A DNA stretch of 5,429 nt from an uncultured Succinivibrionaceae bacterium (GCA_900539665.1 UQCV01000107.1:1-5429), one strand, 5' to 3'. Shown: positions 1-5,142, numbered from the stretch's first letter. Translations and numbers: made by a program. Notes: generated from the letters alone by a model not told the origin.

Positions 1-2
1 CC

Positions 3-80
3 TTAATCCTTAATGGATTACATTATAAAAATGGACAAATTGAGAGAATTTCAAGCCAAGAACATGGGGTGTTATGGTAA
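3..80 (+). CDS. C-terminal end of an unknown protein (partial, runs in from the left edge)
   Basis: This is the only plus-strand frame open from the window edge: the other two hit TAA within the first 13 bases. It encodes about 25 residues ending in SSQEHGVLW and stops at TAA 78-80. A clean intrinsic terminator begins 33 bases later, which is what the end of a transcription unit should look like. The fragment is polar with no recognisable motif, so no function can be given. No minus-strand start codon gives a frame that leaves through the left edge, so a leftward gene here is unlikely. The fragment is short and could be an open frame by chance. A competing 43-codon frame starts at ATG 31 but reads through the terminator hairpin, which makes it the weaker choice. 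Confidence 0.45.
   Translation, partial: LILNGLHYKNGQIERISSQEHGVLW
4..20. repeat. Second copy of the palindrome TAATCC-N5-GGATTA
   Basis: TAATCC (4-9), TTAAT (10-14) and GGATTA (15-20) have the same arms and spacing as 5366-5382. Here the element lies within the likely end of the left-edge gene and 10 bases before ATG 31. The first 11 bases recur at 3947-3957 without the right arm. Confidence 0.5.
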
Positions 81-113
81 TTTCGTTTGCTGTTTACAGT
101 CTTTAAGACAATT

Positions 114-138
114 AAGCCGGAAAAATCATTTCCGGCTT
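114..138 (+). terminator. Intrinsic terminator after the left-edge gene
   Basis: A perfect 10-bp stem (AAGCCGGAAA at 114-123 pairs with TTTCCGGCTT at 129-138) has a 5-base loop and a GC-rich core. A broken T-rich tail (GGTTTG) follows. It lies 33 bases past the stop at 78-80. The tail is weak, so the termination strength is uncertain, but the hairpin is unambiguous. Confidence 0.65.
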
Positions 139-190
139 GGTTTGAGTGTTCGTTATCACTAAGAAGATCCGAAGTAATCTAGGATCCTTT

Positions 191-243
191 ATCAGTAAGA
201 TAATCTGACAATGCATCATCAGTAAGATAATCTGACAATGCAT
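191..243. repeat. Tandem direct repeat, 26 bp x 2
   Basis: The 26-base sequence at 191-216, which begins ATCAGTAAGATAATCTGACA and ends ATGCAT, recurs without change at 218-243. One base separates the copies, giving a 27-base period. The unit has an imperfect dyad (TCAG ... CTGA around AGATAATCT), so each copy could bind a dimeric protein. It ends 89 bases before the start codon of the 97-codon gene. It could be a paired operator or a recent slippage duplication. Confidence 0.85.
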
Positions 244-271
244 TGCAAGATGTGTGACGTTTAGATCAAAT
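243..271 (+). promoter_or_regulatory. Weak candidate promoter for the 97-codon gene
   Basis: TTGCAA (243-248) and TCAAAT (266-271) are 17 bases apart and each matches the sigma-70 consensus at 4 of 6 positions. The -35 overlaps the end of the second 26-bp repeat, so a protein bound to the repeat would affect this promoter. Other AT-rich hexamers nearby are nearly as good. Confidence 0.25.
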
Positions 272-332
272 TTTTAGCTTTCCTAAATTTACAGTTTTCT
301 CTAATAACAAGTTTGTTAATAGGAGAAATTGT

Positions 333-626
333 ATGGACAAATATCTTTACAACGAATTGAGACGATTGCATCGTCTAGGAAGAGGAAAGCAAATGAAAGC
401 AAAAATCTTACAACAGTTCTTGGTTAAAGCTTTAATCGAACGCACAAAAGATCTCGAAGCTGAATTTAAGGTATGCCACGGTGTAGCAGTAAGAGCTAAG
501 CATAAATTGGAATCCCTTAATTTAAACACTAGAGAGCAAATTGAATCTCTAACTCCAAGTGAACTACATCAAAAGTGGTATGCCAAGTCTAATAAGGAAC
601 TCAAGTTTTCTATGTGGGAAACTTGA
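333..626 (+). CDS. Unknown small basic helical protein, 97 aa
   Basis: I do not recognise this protein. The start is well supported: AGGAGA at 321-326 sits 6 bases before ATG 333, and a strong terminator follows the stop. The sequence is rich in Lys, Arg, Glu and Leu with few Gly or Pro, so it is probably all-helical. Residues 5-20 are strongly basic (NELRRLHRLGRGK), and residues about 24-62 could form a long amphipathic helix or short coiled coil. The C-terminal part holds a SLTPSELHQKWY segment (residues 72-83). There is one cysteine (48), no signal peptide and no membrane segment, so it should be cytoplasmic. The basic N-terminal helix would suit nucleic-acid binding, but that is inference. 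It is transcribed alone, with a tandem repeat upstream and a hairpin over its stop codon, and converges on galR. Codon use looks like its neighbours. Confidence 0.72.
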   Translation: MDKYLYNELRRLHRLGRGKQMKAKILQQFLVKALIERTKDLEAEFKVCHGVAVRAKHKLESLNLNTREQIESLTPSELHQKWYAKSNKELKFSMWET

Positions 627-629
627 GTT
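598..629 (+). other. Perfect 11-bp inverted repeat spanning the stop codon
   Basis: AACTCAAGTTT (598-608) is the exact reverse complement of AAACTTGAGTT (619-629), with a 10-base loop. It covers the last eight or so codons and the TGA stop (624-626) of the 97-codon gene, and lies 20 bases before the main terminator. No T-tract follows, so it is more likely a 3'-end mRNA structure than a terminator. Confidence 0.7.
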
Positions 630-649
630 AAATAGTATTCACTTAAGCC

Positions 650-685
650 AAAACAACCACCTCATAAAAGTGAGGTGGTTGTTTT
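650..685. terminator. Strong bidirectional intrinsic terminator between convergent genes
   Basis: A perfect 15-bp stem (650-664 with 671-685) with core AACCACCTCA, a 6-base loop TAAAAG and a T-run at 682-686 ends the rightward 97-codon gene. On the minus strand the same structure ends in TTTT, so it can also end the galR transcript, whose stop codon is about 90 bases away. Sharing one terminator is common for convergent genes. Confidence 0.9.
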
Positions 686-731
686 TAAGTTAATACCAAT
701 TTTGTAGGTCGCTTAACAATAATTCTTTGAG

Positions 732-765
732 GCTCATTAGTATTTCATTGGTACTAAAAATGAGC
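732..765 (-). other. Imperfect hairpin just downstream of galR
   Basis: GCTCA-TTAGTA (732-742) pairs with TACTAA (752-757) and TGAGC (761-765), with three unpaired bases at 758-760 and a 9-base loop. It starts 11 bases past the galR stop on the minus strand. No T-run follows in the direction of galR transcription, so it may be a 3'-end stabilising structure rather than the terminator itself. Confidence 0.45.
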
Positions 766-776
766 TAGTTAAAGAG

Positions 777-1787
777 TTAGTTAATATTGTTAAGGTCTTT
801 GACGGAGAAACGCTTAATTAGCGTTGGAGTAAACATGTGAGCGTATTCGCCAAGGTTTTGCCCAGCCACAGAGGCTAAAGCTAATTTAACAGCCGTTGCC
901 GCCATGGTTTTAACTGGGTTTAAAATGGTAGTCATACGTGGCTGTAGGTAACGGCTAATGAACATGTTGTCGTAACCAATAATAGAAATGTTATCAGGGA
1001 TCTTGATATCATTATCGATAAGAATAGCCATAGCGCCTGCTGCCTGCATGTCATTGTAGGTAGCGATAGCTGTAAAAGGTTGACTTGAATTTAATAGAGT
1101 TTGCGCTCCGTCTTCACCACCTTGGGCGGTAGGTTCTTGTTCTACTACTAGTGATGGGTTAAAAGGTAACTTCGCTTCTTCTAAAGCCTTGCGGTAGCCT
1201 TGGAAACGATATTCGGCATCAGGAATACGGTGGGTAGATTTAATGTAGGCGATATTGCGGTGTCCGTTGGCGATTAAATGCTTAACGGCTAAATAGGCCC
1301 CATTGGTATCATCTGTGTAAACACAGCGATCTGGGTAGTTAGGTAGCAAACGGTTAATGAGGATCATGCCAGGATAGTTTTCCATATACTCGTTCATGGT
1401 TTCATCATCAATATTTAGAGTATGGGCAATGATATACTTACAGCGGTGTCTAATGAGCTCATCAAGACACTTCTTTTCAAGGCTCGCAGTATGAAAGCCG
1501 TTGTTAATAAAAAGGGTGAGCTTGTTTTTTTCAGCTTCTTCTTCAACGGATCTAGCCATCGCACCAAAATAAGGGTCGCTGATATCAGCTATAACTAACC
1601 CGATAGACTCGCTAGTTTGGTGAGCTATGGTGCGCGCGGTAACGTTAGGATGATAGTTTAATTCTTGTTGGGCCTTTATAACGGCCGCTTTAGCTTCTGG
1701 TGAAACTTTACTAGAGTTATTGATAACGCGTGAAACTGTTGCTACGGAAACATTGGCGAGAGCAGCCACGTCTTTTATTGTAGCCAT
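777..1787 (-). CDS. galR: LacI-family transcriptional repressor, GalR/GalS type, 336 aa
   Basis: This is a cytoplasmic DNA-binding repressor expected to act as a dimer on galactose uptake and use genes and to be released by galactose. The N-terminus MATIKDVAALANVSVATVSR is nearly that of E. coli GalR, with the helix-turn-helix at residues 4-25 and recognition helix SVATVSRVINN (14-24). A hinge follows at about 47-57, then the periplasmic-binding-protein-like core from about residue 60. GalR-like landmarks in order are ADISDPYFGAM (67-77), LIRHRC (111-116), PGMILINRLLP (139-149), the HLIANGH region (170-176), ATYNDMQAAGAM (242-253) and GYDNMFISRYLQPRMTT (271-287). Length matches GalR (about 343 residues). 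The start is supported by AAAGGA (complement of 1796-1801) 8 bases upstream. GalR and GalS cannot be told apart from sequence alone. No galactose genes are adjacent, so it acts on distant targets or has been re-purposed. It is complete and intact. Confidence 0.9.
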   Translation of the reverse strand: MATIKDVAALANVSVATVSRVINNSSKVSPEAKAAVIKAQQELNYHPNVTARTIAHQTSESIGLVIADISDPYFGAMARSVEEEAEKNKLTLFINNGFHTASLEKKCLDELIRHRCKYIIAHTLNIDDETMNEYMENYPGMILINRLLPNYPDRCVYTDDTNGAYLAVKHLIANGHRNIAYIKSTHRIPDAEYRFQGYRKALEEAKLPFNPSLVVEQEPTAQGGEDGAQTLLNSSQPFTAIATYNDMQAAGAMAILIDNDIKIPDNISIIGYDNMFISRYLQPRMTTILNPVKTMAATAVKLALASVAGQNLGEYAHMFTPTLIKRFSVKDLNNIN

Positions 1788-1850
1788 AATTCATTTCCTT
1801 TAATAACTAATAACATCAAACTACGTATTCGTCTGAAGAGGTAAATGATA

Positions 1851-1860
1851 GGACGTTTAC
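1851..1860 (-). promoter_or_regulatory. Possible GalR-family half operator upstream of galR
   Basis: On the minus strand, 64 bases before the galR start, the sequence reads GTAAACGTCC. It contains GTAAACG, one half of the GalR/GalS-type operator (GTGTAAACGTTTACAC). The other half is not conserved (GATAGG in place of GTGTAA). A degenerate autoregulatory site is possible, but a single half-site can occur by chance. Confidence 0.2.
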
Positions 1861-1897
1861 GGATAATATGTTGTAATTTTCATGTAATAATGGGTAA

Positions 1898-1941
1898 ATT
1901 ACTTTGTAAGTTTCATTTTACGCCAAAATTTACAAGGTAAT
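1898..1941. repeat. Interrupted palindrome, 12-bp arms
   Basis: ATTACTTTGTAA (1898-1909) and TTACAAGGTAAT (1930-1941) are complementary at 11 of 12 positions, the twelfth being a T-G pair, with a 20-base spacer. It lies 110-155 bases upstream of galR on the divergent side. It could be a hairpin in a leader transcript or a widely spaced operator pair. Confidence 0.6.
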
Positions 1942-1977
1942 GCGACGAAAATGGCATTTTTAAAAAAAATTATGTCA

Positions 1978-2071
1978 TTGCTCTTGTAACAAAGGCGTAA
2001 ACCGAGAATTTTGGCACTAAAAACTAAGCTTTACAGCATTTTTTAGGTGCCAAGAGATAAACAAAGAGCAT
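1978..2071. repeat. Nested inverted repeats in the galR/dnaC spacer
   Basis: The inner arms TTGGCAC-TAAAAA (2011-2023) and TTTTTTA-GGTGCCAA (2039-2053) pair with one bulged base and a 15-base loop. Outside them, TGCTCTT (1979-1985) pairs with AAGAGCA (2064-2070) in the correct nested order. Read on the plus strand the inner hairpin lacks a T-run just after it, so it is not a standard terminator. It may be a structured RNA or the remnant of a small mobile repeat. No promoter for it was identified. Confidence 0.5.
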
Positions 2072-2359
2072 TAACGTGATTAAGTTGGCTTTTTCAAGCA
2101 TTATATATCAATCTTTATTACGTAAAATTTAATTATAAAGACGAATTTAAAGCTTTTGCACGTAAGTCGTAAAAGCGTTACGGTGTTTTGAATGTAAATG
2201 TTTAGAATTTAATAGTCTAATTTGTCTTTGACCATGAGCCATAATTATTTCTTTTGTTAGCTTTTAGATGTTTAGTTTTTAGCTTTTACTTTTTCTGTAT
2301 TAATTAAGAATTAAGGTTTGAAGTGGCGAGTTAAGGCTTTGAGTTACGGAGTAAAGCTT

Positions 2360-2590
2360 TTAGGAAAATTGCGCATTGGTGGTTGGATTAGGAAATGTCT
2401 GGCTAAAATCACGAGCGAAATTTACTTTCAACTTAGCAGAGTCTGCACTAATTTTTTTAAAATTTTTAGGTAAAGCATTGCCATACAGTATAATACGAGT
2501 AAGTGCTTGAGGTTTGTTGCTAAGCCAAACCTTTTTAAGCCCAATTATTTTCAAAAGCCCAAACACTTCTAGTAAAGTATTGGAGGCCAC
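2360..2590 (-). CDS. Uncertain small ORF or gene remnant, 76 aa
   Basis: This is a minus-strand reading frame with a GTG start and no convincing ribosome binding site. The frame stays open upstream to about 2635 before meeting TGA, giving about 91 codons, but without a better start. The product is basic, with a hydrophobic beginning (residues 6-24, LLEVFGLLKIIGLKKVW) and a polar C-terminus (FSQTFPNPTTNAQFS). Codon choice looks more like a gene than random AT-rich DNA, which is the main reason to list it. I recognise no family. Options are a real small protein, the decayed end of a longer gene, or chance. The lack of a start signal and of a terminator after the stop argues against an active gene. 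Confidence 0.28.
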   Translation of the reverse strand: MASNTLLEVFGLLKIIGLKKVWLSNKPQALTRIILYGNALPKNFKKISADSAKLKVNFARDFSQTFPNPTTNAQFS

Positions 2591-2720
2591 AAGGCTAGCA
2601 ATTGCTTGGTTACAAGCCTTTAGGCTCTTGTGTTTTCATTTATACTTTAGATAAAATTTAATACAAATTTAATTAGGCTAGCTTGCTTTAATAAGGGTGG
2701 CTCAACTAAGACAGCTAGCT

Positions 2721-2748
2721 TTGGTTCTATAACCACTTTAAGTATAAG
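2721..2748 (+). promoter_or_regulatory. Weak candidate promoter for the dnaC-like gene
   Basis: TTGGTT (2721-2726) and TATAAG (2743-2748) are 16 bases apart. The -10 matches 5 of 6 consensus positions and the -35 matches 3. If used, the leader would be about 75 bases. This is the best sigma-70-like pair I see in the last 150 bases before the gene, but the AT-rich background makes it uncertain. Confidence 0.25.
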
Positions 2749-2829
2749 TACGAAAATTTGTTTTAAGGTGATTGGTCTTATTAAACTCGTTTTTGAAAAA
2801 ACACCCGTAAATGACAGGAGTTATGCAAA

Positions 2830-3915
2830 ATGGCAGATCAAGTTGATAACGATTTAAAGGAACGTTTGAATTCCTTTATCGCAGATATCTTGTCAGGTCG
2901 TGGCAGTAATCCAGCCAAGTTTAATGAATTACAAAATGAGCTAGAGCGCGTTACAGGGCAGCGGGCTAAAAATTACGACGAAATTAGACAAGAATATCGG
3001 GATCATCTCGAACAGGATGTACAAAAGGTTCAAGATGATTTTAAAAAAGAGCGTATTAGCCAACTTTTAGATAACTGCGAAGTAAACGCAAATTGGGAAT
3101 TTTGTAATATCGATATTACTTCGTGTGATGAAAGTTATCGTAAAGGAGTGTGGGTGGCTCACGACTGGATTCAAGACTTTACGCGTTATGAACAAGGCTT
3201 GCGTATTGTGTACGAGGACGGTCATGAAGCTAGATTTTCACCTGGCGGTCTATTCATTATTTATGGTGGCTTTGGGGTTGGTAAATCTATGCTTGCTGGG
3301 GCTATGGCGCGTAAGATTATCCGTGAGCAACAACGCGAAGTAGTTTTTATGCAGTGGCATACCATTTTTAATGAAATTCAAAGATTACGTGATGATAGCC
3401 AAGAAAGTTATAACTTCGAATACAAGATAAGAAATGTCGACTTATTAATAATAGATGAAGTTGCGGTCAATAAAGTTGATTTAACGGAAGCACAACGACG
3501 TGAACTTGGGGAATTATTACGAGCTCGCAAAAACCAACATAAAAATACTGTGATTGTAACAAACTCAAATCCGAAAGAGCTTTATTACAATGTGGGGCAG
3601 TTTTGTTGGGAGTCGATTAAGAATTATGCTCCATATACGGTTATTAACCTCGGTAATAATAACCGTCGTCCGACTGTTGTTGATGGGTTTAATGACCTTA
3701 TTGAGCAAGCTCACATGCAAGTTAATGGTGGGCGTAGCAGTATGAACAGCGGGATGAACAATTCAGGCAATATGCCAAATAGAAGTGCGGTAAATAATGT
3801 TCCAAGACCAAATGGCCCTAAGACTAATGGAAACCCAAGGTCTAACGGAAACATGAATAATGGGCCGATGCCGGCTAAAATGGTGCCACCAGATAGAAGA
3901 AATGGTGGCTTTTAA
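2830..3915 (+). CDS. DnaC-like helicase-loader ATPase with Asn/Gly-rich tail, 361 aa
   Basis: This is a P-loop ATPase of the DnaC/IstB type (AAA+). DnaC loads the replicative helicase DnaB onto single-stranded DNA, and the family match suggests the same role. An N-terminal charged helical region (about 25-80, coiled-coil prone) precedes the ATPase. Walker A is GGFGVGKS (146-153, K152), Walker B is LLIIDEV (205-211, D209 E210) and sensor 1 lies at VTNSN (243-247). NVDLLIIDE and TNSN match E. coli DnaC (NVDLLVIDE, LTNSN). The DnaC arginine-finger motif MDRM is WESI here (260-263), so the finger Arg is Ser262. E. coli DnaC is about 245 aa. The extra length is the longer N-terminus and a 63-residue tail (299-361) rich in Asn, Gly, Pro and Met with a single acidic residue, probably disordered. 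AGGAG (2816-2820) is 9 bases before ATG 2830; an earlier ATG at 2823 is out of frame. It is monocistronic, with no dnaB or dnaT nearby and no transposase, so IstB is unlikely. Confidence 0.8.
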   Translation: MADQVDNDLKERLNSFIADILSGRGSNPAKFNELQNELERVTGQRAKNYDEIRQEYRDHLEQDVQKVQDDFKKERISQLLDNCEVNANWEFCNIDITSCDESYRKGVWVAHDWIQDFTRYEQGLRIVYEDGHEARFSPGGLFIIYGGFGVGKSMLAGAMARKIIREQQREVVFMQWHTIFNEIQRLRDDSQESYNFEYKIRNVDLLIIDEVAVNKVDLTEAQRRELGELLRARKNQHKNTVIVTNSNPKELYYNVGQFCWESIKNYAPYTVINLGNNNRRPTVVDGFNDLIEQAHMQVNGGRSSMNSGMNNSGNMPNRSAVNNVPRPNGPKTNGNPRSNGNMNNGPMPAKMVPPDRRNGGF

Positions 3916-3932
3916 TAGCGTAGCTTAAACTT

Positions 3933-3979
3933 AGAACTTTGGGTGTTAATCCTTAATTCTTAATCACGGTTCTGTTTTT
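3933..3979 (+). terminator. Probable intrinsic terminator of the dnaC-like gene
   Basis: AGAAC (3933-3937) pairs with GTTCT (3969-3973). Inside, GTGTTAA (3943-3949) pairs with TTAA and CAC (3960-3967, one bulged T). G and five Ts (3975-3979) follow. The structure begins 18 bases after the stop. The internal loop weakens it, but the position and T-run fit. The loop carries the heptad run TTAATCC, TTAATTC, TTAATCA (3946-3966). Confidence 0.5.
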
Positions 3980-4140
3980 GATGATTGTTTTGTAGGATGA
4001 GCATTTAATTTAATTTAAGTTCAGTTCTTTCTTTTTACTCCTATTTGTTTTTATCAAGTAGTTTTGTCTGTTTGGCTTTAAAAACAAAATTTAGAAACAT
4101 TGTAATTAGATAGAACGTAACAGTTTTAACGGAAAATTTT

Positions 4141-4587
4141 ATGGCAAAGAAGTTTGGTGAACGCGTGGTGCTTGCGTTTGATTACGGAACCGGTAGTATC
4201 GGAGTAGCCGTAGGGAATGAAGTGACTTTTACGGTAAGTTGTCTTAAAGCAATAAAGGCCAATGATGGAATTCCTGATGCTCGTGAATTAGAACAGCGTT
4301 TTTTAGATTGGAATCCTGATGCTATTGTAGTGGGCTTGCCGTTAAATATGGATGGGACTTTTCAGGAAGTAACATATAGAGCACGTAAGTTTGGCAATAG
4401 ATTGGGGGCTAAATATAAGCTTCCGGTGTTTTTTAAAGATGAAAGACTAACTACTAAGTCTGCACGTGAACAGCTATTTGCCGAAGGTGGTTACCGTAAT
4501 TTAAGTAAAGGGGCGATTGATTCTCGTTCTGCTCAAGTAATTTTGGAAGGTTTTTGGGAAGAACAAGAATTAAAAGGAGAGGAGTAA
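4141..4587 (+). CDS. ruvX: YqgF/RuvX family RNase H-fold nuclease, 148 aa
   Basis: This is a small cytoplasmic protein of the YqgF family, annotated as putative pre-16S rRNA nuclease or Holliday junction resolvase. In E. coli YqgF is essential and linked to 16S rRNA 5'-end maturation. Motifs in order are AFDYGTGSIGVAVG (12-25, Asp14), CLKAIKANDG (34-43), GLPLNMDGT (65-73), ARKFGNRL (81-88), DERLTT (100-105, Glu101) and KGAIDSRSA (123-131, Asp127). The three acidic residues expected of the RNase H-like site are present, and the segments match E. coli YqgF closely. Length is normal (E. coli 138 aa), with a charged EEQELKGEE tail. The start follows the family N-terminus. The ribosome binding site is weak (GGAAAA, 4131-4136). 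In E. coli the gene follows yqgE, whereas here it stands alone with over 200 bases on either side. A diverged hairpin (GGAGA ... TCTCC, about 4577-4601) overlaps its end and may help termination. Confidence 0.93.
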   Translation: MAKKFGERVVLAFDYGTGSIGVAVGNEVTFTVSCLKAIKANDGIPDARELEQRFLDWNPDAIVVGLPLNMDGTFQEVTYRARKFGNRLGAKYKLPVFFKDERLTTKSAREQLFAEGGYRNLSKGAIDSRSAQVILEGFWEEQELKGEE

Positions 4588-4838
4588 CGCGTAAATTCTC
4601 CGTGATTTAACAACAGTTTAGTACCCAAAATAAGGTTTAAAGGGCAATTTTTAACTTTTACTCATTATTTAAATAGCATTGAATTTTGCTCTTTTAGGAA
4701 AGCCAAAATGAAAGCATGCCAACAAAGATAACCAAGCATGCTGCTTGAAATACACACTCTATTTTTTCTTATATATTAAGAATCATCTTTTACTATCTAC
4801 ATATCAAAAGAACAAGAAGCTAAATTAACCAAGGAAAT

Positions 4839-4883
4839 ATGAAGCGAAATTTCAATGGTCATAAGAATCCGAATTTGAATTGA
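4839..4883 (+). CDS. Possible 14-aa leader peptide, Asn-rich (MKRNFNGHKNPNLN)
   Basis: AAGGAA (4831-4836) lies just before ATG 4839, a short spacing that makes initiation uncertain. The frame reads MKRNFNGHKNPNLN and stops at TGA 4881-4883. Five of 14 residues are Asn. An intrinsic terminator follows 44 bases later, which resembles the layout of an attenuation leader. However, the next gene starts more than 500 bases beyond the stop, and the Asn content may only reflect AT-rich codons. I treat it as speculative. Confidence 0.15.
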   Translation: MKRNFNGHKNPNLN

Positions 4884-4926
4884 TTTAGTGTTTTGTTTTA
4901 GAAAAATTTAAGTACTAACAGACGGA

Positions 4927-4950
4927 GCACCTCTAATTGGTGCACTTTTT
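4927..4950 (+). terminator. Intrinsic terminator in the ruvX downstream spacer
   Basis: GCACC (4927-4931) pairs with GGTGC (4939-4943) around a 7-base loop, extended by G4925-C4945 past one mismatch, and is followed by five Ts (4946-4950). It lies 340 bases beyond the ruvX stop. Either the ruvX transcript has a long 3' tail or a separate short RNA ends here. Confidence 0.6.
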
Positions 4951-5142
4951 GTTAATTTCAACGAAATTTCACAAACGAAAACTGAGCCCAAATTAAGAAA
5001 TTTCGAAATATTGAATTGAATGAGATGAAGATTTTGGATGAAAACGGTAAAAATTACCTAGGTATGGGAAGTGAAAAGTTCAATTTTTTTTGTAAGTTTT
5101 TGAAATATAAATGTTTTTTAATAAATTAACAAAAAGTTAGTT

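Larger units (their letters stand above)
1788..2829. other. Long gene-poor spacer between divergent galR and dnaC-like genes
   Basis: This 1.04-kb spacer carries no confident gene. It must hold the galR promoter (left end, minus strand) and the dnaC-like promoter (right end). It contains an interrupted palindrome (1898-1941), a nested inverted-repeat structure (1978-2071), a small dyad CGTAA-N5-TTACG (2168-2182), TTAGCTTTTA twice at a 22-base period (2257-2266, 2279-2288) and AGGCTAGC twice (2592-2599, 2675-2682). A coding-like stretch lies on the minus strand (2360-2590). The rest looks like featureless AT-rich DNA. No tRNA, rRNA, CRISPR or insertion sequence was seen. Confidence 0.6.

Noticed and set aside
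31..162. 43-codon plus-strand ORF starting MDKLREFQAKN, 10 bases after the left palindrome
   Set aside because: It reads straight through the perfect 10-bp terminator stem at 114-138, lacks a good ribosome binding site and has an irregular composition. The frame 3-80 followed by that terminator is the simpler reading.
162..190. Hairpin GATCC-N11-GGATC as a second terminator
   Set aside because: The stem is short with a mismatch and no T-run follows. Terminator 114-138 already serves the upstream gene.
253..269. CRP- or FNR-like site (TGTGA ... ATCAA) before the 97-codon gene
   Set aside because: The spacing between half sites is wrong for CRP (eight bases instead of six), and the left half does not match the FNR consensus.
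347..529. 60-codon minus-strand ORF opposite the 97-codon gene
   Set aside because: It lies wholly inside a better supported gene and has no start signal or recognisable motif.
3125..3343. 72-codon plus-strand ORF inside the dnaC-like gene
   Set aside because: It is an out-of-frame shadow across the Walker A region, with no ribosome binding site of note.
2830..3915. IstB, the helper ATPase of an IS21-type insertion sequence
   Set aside because: No istA transposase, terminal inverted repeats or target duplication are seen, and the NVDLLIIDE and TNSN segments are closer to DnaC.
3946..3966. Three TTAATNN heptads as a minisatellite or iteron array
   Set aside because: There are only three imperfect units, and they are better explained as part of the terminator stem and loop after the dnaC-like gene.
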